In this document: positions 16,267-24,800 of the stretch, one piece after another
Numbering within the stretch: the stretch's first letter is position 1
Layout of the letters: each line of letters opens with the position of its first letter
Assembly (NCBI RefSeq): GCF_014764505.1
Contig: NZ_JACXWX010000041.1
Location: 1 to 40,717, forward strand
DNA: 40,717 bases
Origin: Phormidium tenue FACHB-886
Lineage (GTDB): Bacteria; Cyanobacteriota; Cyanobacteriia; Elainellales; Elainellaceae
Direction of reading: 5' to 3'
Translations under genes and position numbers: made by a program
Notes under the pieces: generated by a model
Told to the model about the DNA's origin: nothing
The model's input: the letters and a program-made list of their open reading frames with translations, nothing else
The model's database searches: none

Positions 16267-16299
16267 CTGAAGCAGTAAGACTAATTCCAGCGCGGCGCC

Positions 16300-16362
16300 T
16301 TACGACCCTCCTAAATGGGCAGTTAGAGTGGTAGTGGTGATAAGGGTAACGGCTGCTTTCAT
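16300..16362 (-). CDS. Thr-rich leader peptide 1
   Basis: A 20-codon ORF on the minus strand, MKAAVTLITTTTLTAHLGGS. Six of 20 residues are Thr, including a run at 9-12, encoded ACC/ACT. As in leader 2, the ORF ends Gly-Gly-x-stop with GGA GGG as the glycine codons (plus-strand CCCTCC at 16306-16311), complementary to the 5' arm of terminator 1. The ribosome site before the ATG is weak. The sequence of leader 2 is otherwise different, so the shared design (Thr run, then GGAGGG, then stop, then terminator with CCCTCC) is unlikely to be chance. Confidence 0.82.
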   Translation of the reverse strand: MKAAVTLITTTTLTAHLGGS

Positions 16363-16390
16363 GATAAGAAGAACTTTGCTTTTATATATT

Positions 16391-16419
16391 CTCTAACTCA
16401 ACTCAACAGTATATGTCAA
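16391..16419 (-). promoter_or_regulatory. Candidate promoter of the thrS leader
   Basis: On the minus strand a consensus -35 TTGACA (16419-16414) is followed after 17 bases by TTAGAG (16396-16391), with the AT-rich AATATATAAAA just beyond. Transcription would begin about 20-25 bases before leader 1. I saw no TGATAAT...ATTATCA-type Zur box here. The -10 is poor, so it may need an activator or an alternative sigma factor. Confidence 0.45.
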
Positions 16420-16549
16420 GGGTGCCGAGTACCCACCAAGATTGAAAATACATTTAGCAGGCTTAACGATGGGTCCTTGAAGTTATTGCTTTATAGCATT
16501 TGTGAGCTGTTGTGCTTCAGACTGCGACGATATCCTTCCGGTAGCGCAG

Positions 16550-16985
16550 TACGATCGCTATTTTATCCCGCTATCCTTAAGTGGCTCGATCGCATCGCGG
16601 GGGTATCCTTACTCAGTTCTGGGCTAATGGTACTCTCCAGTTATAGCGCTCAAGATAGCCCAGAGGCTCATGTTTTGCGTTCATTGCAAGAATTGAGGCG
16701 TTCAGATTCTTTAAAAAGCCAGGGATCTAGTGTGACAATGTTACTAAGCTTCAACTCAAAATGTAACGAAACAATTCAATGCTGGCACTTCGGCAGATTT
16801 TCGTTCTGCCTTTTCCGAATTACCTCAAAAACCTACACAGCCTAACGTCACTTACTTCATGAAATGCCTTGAGCAGTCTACATTTATAGGAATGGGTTCG
16901 ATATACATTTGAAGAATTGGCATTGCTAGAATTAATTGGTCTAGTTGATCCATTAAATTTTGCCTCACCAAAACTTTTGTGAGAA
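16550..16985 (+). pseudogene. Possible degraded gene, unknown
   Basis: Coding-like stretches appear in successive plus-strand frames: IAGVSLLSSGLMVLSSYSAQ with EAHVLRSLQELRRSDSLKSQ, then ADFRSAFSELPQKPTQPNVT and YFMKCLE, then EELALLELIGLVDPLNF before a TGA at 16979-16981. The pieces could be one frameshifted protein with a hydrophobic N-terminus. I recognise no family, and chance is not excluded. The rest of the gap to 17186 shows nothing. Confidence 0.25.
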
Positions 16986-17186
16986 CAGGAATGATTTACT
17001 CAGGAAAGATAACCTACCGTAATGAAATATGTAAGTTGTATACTCTCGAAAAGCGAGATTGGTCTAACAATTCTGCTGCCCGGCAGTAATCCAAGCTATT
17101 AGCGAAATGCAAAGATCGCTTACGTTTAGTGAGCCGAGCCCTTGTGCGACAGCATCTAGCATCTTGATGCATAGTGGTAAAAAGAC

Positions 17187-18104
17187 ATGATCGAAAAGAC
17201 AAAATCCAAGCAAGAAGTACTTGATCTAGCCCACAAGCATGATTTAACTATCCAAGAAGATTCACTGCAATTTAACGAATCGGGACTTGATTTTCAAGTT
17301 GTGTTAGCAACGGACGCTGATGGAGACCGCTGGATTTTGCGTCTCCCTCGGCGAGAGGATGTTCTCCCCTCAATGGATAAAGAAAAACGTACGCTGGAAC
17401 TAATTGCCCCTCTTCTGAGTGTGGAAGTCCCACGATGGACTATTTGCACAGATGAACTCATTGCTTATCGGGCATTAAACGGTGTGCCAACAGGTACAAT
17501 TGACTCGGAAGCAAAAGCTTATGTGTGGGAAATTGATGCAGCGAATCCACCCGATCAGTTTCATGAATCGCTAGCTAAAGGGATTGCCTCTCTTCATCAA
17601 GTTAGCATTGCAGAAGCACAAGCAATTGGTCTTTCCATCGAAACTGCTGAAGAAGCACGTGCAGCGCTGAAGCAGAAGATGGATACCGTGAAGGACAAGT
17701 TTGGTGTTGGTGAAGAGTTATGGAACCGTTGGCAATCCTGGCTCCAAAAGGATGACGTTTGGCCGAAAGAAACAGTGTTAACTCATGGCGATTTACACGC
17801 TGGGCATATTTTGATTGATGCCCAAGCACAGGTAACAGGCTTCATTGATTGGACTGAGGCAGCCGTCACTGACCCAGCCTGTGATTTTGTTGCCCACTAC
17901 CGCACTTTTGGCGAAGACGCCCTTAATAAGCTGATATCAGCATATGCCGAGGCAGGTGGATGTGTTTGGCCGAAGATGGCAGAACACGTCATTGAACTGG
18001 CTGCTTCTTATCCCATAGCCATTGCGGAATTTGCGCTGAAGTCAGGCTTGGATGAATATAAACAGATGGCTAGACAATCGCTTGGCGTGAGCGACTCCGA
18101 GTGA
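17187..18104 (+). CDS. Macrolide 2'-phosphotransferase-like kinase
   Basis: A 305-aa aminoglycoside/macrolide phosphotransferase-fold protein of the Mph branch. DRWILRLPRREDVLP is the nucleotide-contacting strand typical of Mph enzymes. VLTHGDLHAGHILID is the Brenner-type catalytic loop (D202, with H200 and H204), and GFIDWTEAAVTDPACDF carries the metal-binding Asp (D221). Mph enzymes inactivate macrolides by GTP-dependent phosphorylation of the desosamine 2'-OH. Chromosomal homologues in environmental bacteria may act on other substrates. It is alone, in a region rich in gene debris, so acquisition by transfer is possible. No strong ribosome site was seen. Confidence 0.85.
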   Translation: MIEKTKSKQEVLDLAHKHDLTIQEDSLQFNESGLDFQVVLATDADGDRWILRLPRREDVLPSMDKEKRTLELIAPLLSVEVPRWTICTDELIAYRALNGVPTGTIDSEAKAYVWEIDAANPPDQFHESLAKGIASLHQVSIAEAQAIGLSIETAEEARAALKQKMDTVKDKFGVGEELWNRWQSWLQKDDVWPKETVLTHGDLHAGHILIDAQAQVTGFIDWTEAAVTDPACDFVAHYRTFGEDALNKLISAYAEAGGCVWPKMAEHVIELAASYPIAIAEFALKSGLDEYKQMARQSLGVSDSE

Positions 18105-18256
18105 TTGAATTGAACGACAATCGCTCAGAATATCAACCCTCAAAGTCTCCGTCAGGCACAAAAATTCTAGTGCAGTAAACTGACTGAAACCGCTCGTGGT
18201 GTTGCATAGGTATCGGCAACCGCTGCCCAGGAACGCCAAGACTTCTCGGTTAAGCC

Positions 18257-18409
18257 TTATCTCTCATTTGTCACTTTGAGTAGAGGAAAGCTGAACAAAA
18301 ACAGTGAAGCCCTTGTGGAAGAAGGCAGTTCACGGTCACGGCTTATCCTGATTGCTTTTCAGCGTTTTAAGGCGAATTTTATTTACCGGAAGTGACAAAT
18401 GAGGGATAA
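18257..18409. mobile_element. 153-bp MITE-like element
   Basis: Terminal inverted repeats TTATCTCTCATTTGTCACTT (18257-18276) and the complement of AAGTGACAAATGAGGGATAA (18390-18409) match at 19 of 20 positions and face correctly outwards. The 113-bp interior has no complete ORF; its right part could be the tail of a transposase gene. No clear target duplication was found (flanks GCC and AAC). It is most likely a deletion derivative of a full IS. Confidence 0.6.
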
Positions 18410-18550
18410 AACAGTGAGAGTCTAAAAATTGTTTGAGTTTGTTGAAGTTGTGCTCGTTCATGGGATGTCCATCCAGATACGGGCAACTGGTGCCGCAGTG
18501 CAGCAATCCGTCCTGCACTGCGGGATCTTCCACCAGATTGAGCAAGTCTG
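18410..18550 (-). pseudogene. Gene fragment adjoining the MITE-like element
   Basis: The minus strand reads NLVEDPAVQDGLLHCGTSCP then YLDGHPMNEHNFNKLKQFLDSH, and coding character stops where the element begins at 18409. Beyond the element, 18167-18256 is open on the minus strand (LTEKSWRSWAAVADTYATPR and ending SLLH-stop), though another frame is also open, so the continuation is ambiguous. I do not recognise the family. Confidence 0.35.
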
Positions 18551-18657
18551 TCTCAACTCGCCGCTAAGTTTGGCGATCGCTGTGCCTTCTACTGGCGCTA
18601 ATTGCCTGCCGTTAGTGCTGAACGATCCTTGAGAAGGTATACGCATGATTAAGCTAA

Positions 18658-18768
18658 ATGGAAGCGATCGCCAAGCTGGTGGGTCTAGGCATTGTGAGTA
18701 GCATTGTTCTCCTGTGGGCAAGCACTGCTTTGGCAAAACGCCGCCCGATCGCCGCTGAGACACTGTGA
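18658..18768 (+). CDS. Possible 36-aa membrane peptide or signal-peptide remnant
   Basis: An ATG-initiated ORF starting MEAIAKLVGLGIVSSIVLLW and then ASTALAKRRPIAAETL. It has a hydrophobic helix followed by ALA-K, which looks like a signal peptide with its cleavage site, then a stop within 10 residues. There is no good ribosome site. It may be the surviving N-terminus of a truncated exported protein. Confidence 0.25.
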   Translation: MEAIAKLVGLGIVSSIVLLWASTALAKRRPIAAETL

Positions 18769-18898
18769 ACTGAACGATCGTTACGCCAGCTACGAATATC
18801 CGAGGGCGTCCGGGCGATCGGATTGATGGCGGTGCCAGACGCAGAGATAACCTGTTCCACAGCTTTCGAGACTTTCGGGTGGATACAGGACAGGGGGT

Positions 18899-20293
18899 TT
18901 ACTTCAACAATCCGGGTGTAGAGAACATAGAGCTGTCTGTAGAGAATGCTAGAGGCTGATAAGCGCTTGATCGCATCCAGCCTGCCAGCTCGCCTGACAG
19001 AGATGACGCCTGATTCAAACCCTCTAGACAGCCTCTAGTTTGAGCTTCTTCTAGTAGTGAAAGAGCAAGGCGATTGGTTCCTGACTTTCCTTGCAGTAGG
19101 AGATTAGTAGTCCCTGCAATCTGATTATGTTCTCCTTGATTTAGACCAGATTGCGATCGCTGTATTTCAACAGGTACAGGTATTGCACCAAAGGCGACTC
19201 CAATTTCTTCATCAACCACTTGCAGAACGGACTCTTGCTGAAACTGATGTTTGTAAGCAGCGATGATTTGAGAGATAGATTCCTCGTTTGCCTGCGTGTC
19301 TTCAACAATTAGAGAAACAACTTTGCTCGGTTCACGAATTAGGGTTCCAGACCGATCGAGAAACTGTCCTCTAGCGTTATACACCGTCAGACCATCAGAA
19401 AATTTTGGAGTTACAACATCGCTCAAAAACTGTCGAAATTGCTGATTTGTAACTCTTCCCTCTGTGCCGATGTTGCGACCAAAATAGAGGTCAACCTGAA
19501 TTTGTTCTGGCACCGGATCATTGTCAATCAAATCTTCTGCACCACCAAAACCAACTTTGACCTCTTCATTAACGACTTCCAGAACGGATTCTTGCTGGAA
19601 TTGGTGCTTGTACTGGTTAATGATTGTGTCGATCGCTTGCTCGTTGGTTTCAGTGTCTTCGACAATCAGTGAAACTACTTTGCTCGGCTCTTGAATCAGG
19701 GTGTTGGAACTATCTAAAAATTGTCCTTGTCCGTCATACACCGTTAGACCATCTGAAAACTGGGACGTGATCTTTTGATTCAGAAATCGCTGGAACTGCT
19801 GCTCAGAAACTTCCCCAGTTGTGCCGATGTTGCGACCAAAATAAAGGTCAACTTGAATTAGCTCTGGGTTCAGGTCATTTTCGATCGAATCATCAGCAGG
19901 ATCAAAGCTAACATTGATATCTGGATTGGCAACTCGCAAAACAGATTCTTGCTGAAACTGATCTTTGTAAGCGTCGATGATTTGATTGATCGATCGCTGA
20001 TTGGTTAGGTTGTTTTCATAAAGCAGAGAGACAACCTGGCTTGGTTCACGAATCAGCGTATTGGTGCTGTCTAGAAATTGCCCGTTAGCATTGTAAACAG
20101 TTAGCCCATCAGGAAAGAGCGGCGTAACTGTTTGGCTAAGAAATTGCTGAAATTCTGCTTCTGTTACCTGCCCAGTTGTACCAATGTTGCGGCCAAAATA
20201 TAAATCTTCTTGAATTAAAGCAGGCGCATTGTGCTGAAATTGAACGAGCGAATCTGGTACTCGATCGAGAGTTGACCCAGTAACTAATGACAT
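18899..20293 (-). CDS. Protein with three tandem DUF3574 repeats
   Basis: A 464-aa protein built of three near-identical units with an exact 119-residue period (DLYFGRNIG at Y32, Y151 and Y270). Each unit carries LYFGRNIGT..G.V, F...LSQ.VTP.FPDGLTVY, GQFLD...TLI.EPS.VVSL and YK.QFQQESVL. That is the DUF3574 pattern, normally a single ~130-aa domain. The units are joined by acidic Asp/Glu/Asn-Pro linkers. A ~100-residue Ser/Leu-rich tail follows. No signal peptide or membrane helix is seen. AGGAATAGGAA precedes the ATG. The function of DUF3574 is unknown; strong unit similarity implies fairly recent internal duplication. Confidence 0.8.
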   Translation of the reverse strand: MSLVTGSTLDRVPDSLVQFQHNAPALIQEDLYFGRNIGTTGQVTEAEFQQFLSQTVTPLFPDGLTVYNANGQFLDSTNTLIREPSQVVSLLYENNLTNQRSINQIIDAYKDQFQQESVLRVANPDINVSFDPADDSIENDLNPELIQVDLYFGRNIGTTGEVSEQQFQRFLNQKITSQFSDGLTVYDGQGQFLDSSNTLIQEPSKVVSLIVEDTETNEQAIDTIINQYKHQFQQESVLEVVNEEVKVGFGGAEDLIDNDPVPEQIQVDLYFGRNIGTEGRVTNQQFRQFLSDVVTPKFSDGLTVYNARGQFLDRSGTLIREPSKVVSLIVEDTQANEESISQIIAAYKHQFQQESVLQVVDEEIGVAFGAIPVPVEIQRSQSGLNQGEHNQIAGTTNLLLQGKSGTNRLALSLLEEAQTRGCLEGLNQASSLSGELAGWMRSSAYQPLAFSTDSSMFSTPGLLK

Positions 20294-20401
20294 TTCCTAT
20301 TCCTCAAGTAGATGAGTTGGGCGGTAAAAGGAAGAAGGCGGCGCTCACAGTTTGACGCTCAATAGTGCCGCAGAAAGTTCTTGAATTGGTGAATTTTCAA
20401 A

Positions 20402-20661
20402 TCAGAAGGCTCGATCGCTTCCAAGCTTAGAAGCGATCGCTCTACCAAGTCCACATTGAACAACTGAGCGATCGAAGGTTGCATCAAATCGAGTGTTTCC
20501 TTTGGTTTGGCAAACTTGCAGGATGTAATCGCCTACTCCTTTTAGACCTGTAATTGCGTCAGTAATGTTGCTGTTGCTGATTGTGTTGCGGCGGACTAAA
20601 TCTTGGGAAAGCGTTCCAGAATTTCTTGGTCTGCTAAAGTGTTGGCAGTGCCAAGGTCATA
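20402..20661 (-). pseudogene. Possible remnant of a PPC-type beta domain
   Basis: The minus strand reads YDLGTANTLADQEILERFPK to a stop, then in a second frame NTISNSNITDAITGLKGVGD, YILQVCQTKGNTRFDATFD. The second piece resembles the end of a bacterial pre-peptidase C-terminal domain (G.Y...V.Q..GNT.YD.TF). Both the family call and the idea that the two pieces belong together are tentative. Confidence 0.3.
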
Positions 20662-20977
20662 CCAGTTTACGCTGATGAGTAGTTTGAGAAATTGCGGTGA
20701 TGTTCGAGTTCAAGTGTGAGCCGCTTATGTGAGGACTCGATCGCTTTTCTCAACCAGGTAAGCTGAACGTCTACATACTTAGATTAGAGATTCATCCTTT
20801 GTTTGTCAGTCTAAAAAAGTCAGATCAAAAGTCTGAAAAGATCGGATCGTGGTGTTGGGCGTTAAGCGGGTTGCGGGGAGCGATCGCCTCGCGACAAAAT
20901 CGTGCGATCGCACCTACGAGGTTCATGCGTGTGTAGGCGCGGTCGGACTTGATTAACTTTCAACAGATCTACCTTGC
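20662..20977. other. Intergenic, nothing recognised
   Basis: Contains several CGATCG cores but no ORF, RNA or clear terminator. It is the 3' flank of the sensory operon. Confidence 0.3.
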
Positions 20978-21790
20978 TTAATTGCTTTCTAGCTCGACCA
21001 GAATTCCATCTATAGCGTCATCTTTCTGATCTAGCCTTAAAAATAAGCGTCCCCAAAATTGGGAATTGTCGCATTTACGAAATTGAGCTTTGCTGGAGAA
21101 GCCTTGCGGCGTTGTCTGCAGTTTCGTCAGTAGATATTCCTGATGAGCTGGGTCAATATAATGCTGTGACAGCGTGATTTTCCCGATCGCTTCAGATGGA
21201 GAATCATATCCCAGCATCTCAGCAAACCAACGGTTTGCTTCTAAGATGAACCCGTCGGTACGAGTCCGAAAAATGCCTAGAATTGGGCTATTCCACAGAA
21301 ATTGATAGGTTGCTTCCTTTCTTTGTAGCTGTTCTTCTAGCAGGTATCGTTTTTGTGTCTCTCGATCGAGGTATTCGTTCTGCTCCTGAAGTTGGCGCTG
21401 CAGTCGCCGCACTGTCAGCACGTTTTCAACTCGCGCAAACACTTCTTCTTCGCTAAACGGTTTGGTGATGTAGTCAACACCTCCCACTGCAAAGGCTTTT
21501 ACTTTATCTAAAACTTCATCTAGGGCACTAATAAAAATTATGGGAATCTCTTTGGTGTCGATCGCCGCTTTCAAACGCTGACAAACTTCATAGCCGTTCA
21601 TATCCGGCATTTTAATATCAAGCAAAATTAGATCGGGAGGATTTGCTTGGGCTGTTTTCAGAGCCATTTGTCCATTGATGACTCGCCGCACCTCATATCC
21701 CTGATCGATCAGCATGGCAGAGAGTAGACGAATATTGTTTGGTGTATCGTCAACCAGCAATATATTCGCTCTAGTATCACCCTGATTCAT
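20978..21790 (-). CDS. Response regulator REC-PAS
   Basis: A 270-aa cytoplasmic regulator. The REC domain (residues ~9-125) has the acidic pair D14/D15 (LLVDDTP), phospho-acceptor D58 (LILLDIKMP), S88 and K110 (YITKPFS). A coiled coil (RRLQRQLQEQNEYLDRETQK) leads to a PAS domain (~160-265: SPILGIFRTRTDGFILEANR...WFAEMLGYDSPSEAIGK). There is no DNA-binding or enzymatic output, so it must act by protein contact. I chose ATG 21790 because GAGGAG lies 6 bases upstream; an in-frame ATG at 21820 lacks one. It starts 58 bp after the hybrid kinase stop and is the last gene of the operon. Confidence 0.92.
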   Translation of the reverse strand: MNQGDTRANILLVDDTPNNIRLLSAMLIDQGYEVRRVINGQMALKTAQANPPDLILLDIKMPDMNGYEVCQRLKAAIDTKEIPIIFISALDEVLDKVKAFAVGGVDYITKPFSEEEVFARVENVLTVRRLQRQLQEQNEYLDRETQKRYLLEEQLQRKEATYQFLWNSPILGIFRTRTDGFILEANRWFAEMLGYDSPSEAIGKITLSQHYIDPAHQEYLLTKLQTTPQGFSSKAQFRKCDNSQFWGRLFLRLDQKDDAIDGILVELESN

Positions 21791-21848
21791 TTTTAACTCC
21801 TCTAACGTTTTCAACTTCAAATTGATTGTTCGATCGATTACTCAAACT

Positions 21849-24800
21849 TTACGGATCTATCAAAGGCTTGGTTAGATTCATAATGCAATCACAGCGGAAG
21901 TTATTCACCAAATGGCGAAGGGGGGTAGCGATTGATTCCTTCGATTCGGGAAGCTGCTGGATCAAATCTAGAATTGCCTGTTCATCGGTGCGGAGGGCAG
22001 CCTGATAGAGTTGCTGAATCCAGCTTGAGGGCAGGGCTGCTAATTGCTCTGAAGTTAGCTCTTGAGGATTGGCGATCGATCGCGGCGGCGTGGCAGCCTC
22101 ATAGAGATATTTCACCCCCAGATGTTGAGCGATCTTCTCAAAAATATCTCGTTCTTGAAAAGGCTTTCGCACTAGATCATCGCATCCGGCGGAGAGAATG
22201 TTGGACTGTTCTTCCTCGAAAACACTGGCGGTTAGGGCAATAATTTTGGTGGGTAATTTGTTCTGGTCTGCTCTTGCCTTTTCCAAGGCGCGAATCTGGC
22301 GGGTGGCTTCATACCCGTTCATCACTGGCATTCGCATATCCATCCAGATCAGGTGAGGCTGCCAACTTTGCCACTGCATGACTGCCTCTTGTCCGTTACT
22401 GGCAGAGCGGGTATCAAACCCAACCAGGTTCAGCAGGCGTACCATTAAGTCTCGATTTTCGTGGCGATCGTCTACAACCAAAATCCGATAGGCAAACTGC
22501 TGGGGAACCAGTCCGACAATGCGGCGATCGAAGGAATCTACCTCATCAGGCGAATCAGCGATTTGAATTGGAATTTCAAACTGAAAAACGGTTCCCCGTC
22601 CGATCGTGCTTGAAACTTGGATTTCGCCGCCCATGAGCTGCACAAACTGATGGCTGATTGCTAGCCCGAGTCCTGTGCCTTCATCGGATTGCACTCCTGA
22701 CATTGTTTGAATAAAAGGTTGAAATAGGTGTGCCATATCTTCTGGTGCAATGCCGCAGCCCGTGTCTTCGATCGCAATTTTCAGACGAGCGATCGCGCCC
22801 TGGTTTAATGTCTCAGTTTGCAGTGCCCTCAACGCAACACTTCCATGCTGTGTAAACTTGACGGCATTTCCCAGTAAGTTAATCAATACCTGGCGCAGTT
22901 TTCCCTCATCTGTTCTGACATATTGCGACAGGTTATTCGCCAGTTCAAAGTGCAGTGAAAGCTGTTTGGCTTGCGCTCTGACCTGAAACATTTCCTGAAG
23001 CGTTTGCAGCAGTCGATATAGGTCAAACGTCTCGACGCTGAGAACAATTCGCCCCGCCTCGATTTTCGACATTTCCAGCACATCATTGATCAAATTCAGC
23101 AGATGTTTACCGCTGTGATTGATTGTGGATAAGGCTTCTTGTTGAGTCGGGCTGAGCGTGGCGTCTCGCTCCATCAGCTGAGCAAAACCGAGAATCGCGT
23201 TGAGAGGCGTGCGGAGTTCGTGGCTCATGTTTGCCAGAAAAATGCTTTTAGCACGATTGGCAGCTTCGGCAGCTTCTTTTGCCACCATCAGTGAATCTTC
23301 TGCCTGCTTGCGCTCCAGTTCGGCTCCGGCACGTCCGGCAAAGATTTTTAGAATCAGTTCGCGTCCGGGGTCGTACTGCATGGGCTGAGTGTCCATCACT
23401 GCCAGATGTCCCAAGATGCTGCCCGATGAGTGGAGTAGGGGAACGCCCAGGTAGCTTTCTGCACCGATCGCCAATAGCTCTGTCGCATTCGGAAAAGCAG
23501 TTTTCAGCGCTTTGGGCAGGTAGTGAAGCTTGCCCGTCAGGACGATCGCACAGGGCAAATTTTCCGGGCTACACTCAAAATTCTCGCCCCAAGATTCGCC
23601 TTGCCAGAAAGAGAGGGTGCGAACGGTCGGGTTTGCTTGAGCGATCGAGTCAGAGGCAGCTTTATCGGCAAACGTAGTGACAAAGGCATAGCGCACTTGC
23701 AGCACTTCCGCGAGATAGCGGACACAGGAATGGAAAAACTCATCGCCCGTTGTGGCTGCTGTTCCTTCAACAATCAGCCGGAGTGCTTGTTCTCGGTGAC
23801 GGCGATCGGTGACATCTTCAGAAACCGCCAGAATATGAGTCGCATTACCCTGAGCATCATAGAGCGGCATTTTCCAGCCCCGCACCAGGATTTTATCTTG
23901 CGGCTCACCAATCCAGTGTTCTGGTAGCTCCAGCATTGTGCCGTGCTGGATTGCTGCCAAATCTTCTTGTAAATGGTAGTCGGCTTGTGATGGGGGGAGA
24001 AGTTCGTTGTCGTTGCGACCCATGCCTCGATCGCGCGAAAAGCCTAAAATTTTCTCAGAATTATTGTTGATCAGCACATAGCGAAACTCATTGCGGACAT
24101 CTTTCGCAAACAGCGCGAGGGGAATGCTATTGATAATGCTGTCGAGAAACCGTTGCGACTGCCGCAGTTCTTCCTCAAGCCGCTTTCGCTCGGTAATCCT
24201 GACGCCAATCCCTAATACGCTGTAGGTTTCGCTGCTGGGAAGCCGAATTGGGCGTTTTTGCCATTGCAGCCATTCATCTCGACTGGTCAGTGCCACGATC
24301 GCTTCTTCTGCAATAAAGATTTCCTCTTGAGTTTCAATCACTCGGCGATTTTGCTGAACAAATTGCTCCACCGCTTCGACTGGCAAATCTAGCTCACAAT
24401 CGCGTTTGCCAATCAGTTCCTCGACCATCAGTCCGTAGGAGTCTGCCATTGCTTTATTCGCAAGCAGATAGCATCCCTCCCAATCTTTGACAAAGATTAA
24501 ATTCGGGTCAGTATCGATGACCGCTCGGAGAAATTCTTGCTGCTGTTGGAGCGTTTCTTCAGCCCGTTTGCGATCGCCAACTTCAACTTGAAGCCGGTCG
24601 TTGAGCTGTTTTAGCGCAAGTGTACGTTCTTCAACTTTGGCTTCCAGGTTAGAGTACAGCGTCCGCAGTTGCTCAATCATCTGGTTAAACACCCGTCCCA
24701 ACGTGCCGATTTCGTTGTCCGAGGAAACGGGAGCGGTGCAGGTAAGATTGCCTGCTGCCACCTGAGTTGCGGTGTGCGTGATTGCCAAAATCGGGCGGGC

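Noticed and set aside
16088-16419. T-box riboswitch in front of thrS
   Set aside because: No specifier-loop or T-box consensus seen; the Thr-rich ORFs and the complementary GGAGGG/CCCTCC explain the region better, and T-boxes are not expected in cyanobacteria.
16363-16480. Zur box upstream of the spare thrS, by analogy with Anabaena T2
   Set aside because: No TGATAAT-like palindrome visible in the region.
16477-16845. 122-aa plus-strand ORF divergent from the thrS leader
   Set aside because: TTG start, no ribosome site, and coding character moves to other frames; kept only as a possible degraded gene.
18458-18763. 101-aa minus-strand ORF
   Set aside because: Cys/Pro-rich composition, no start signal; overlaps the gene fragment in another frame and looks random.
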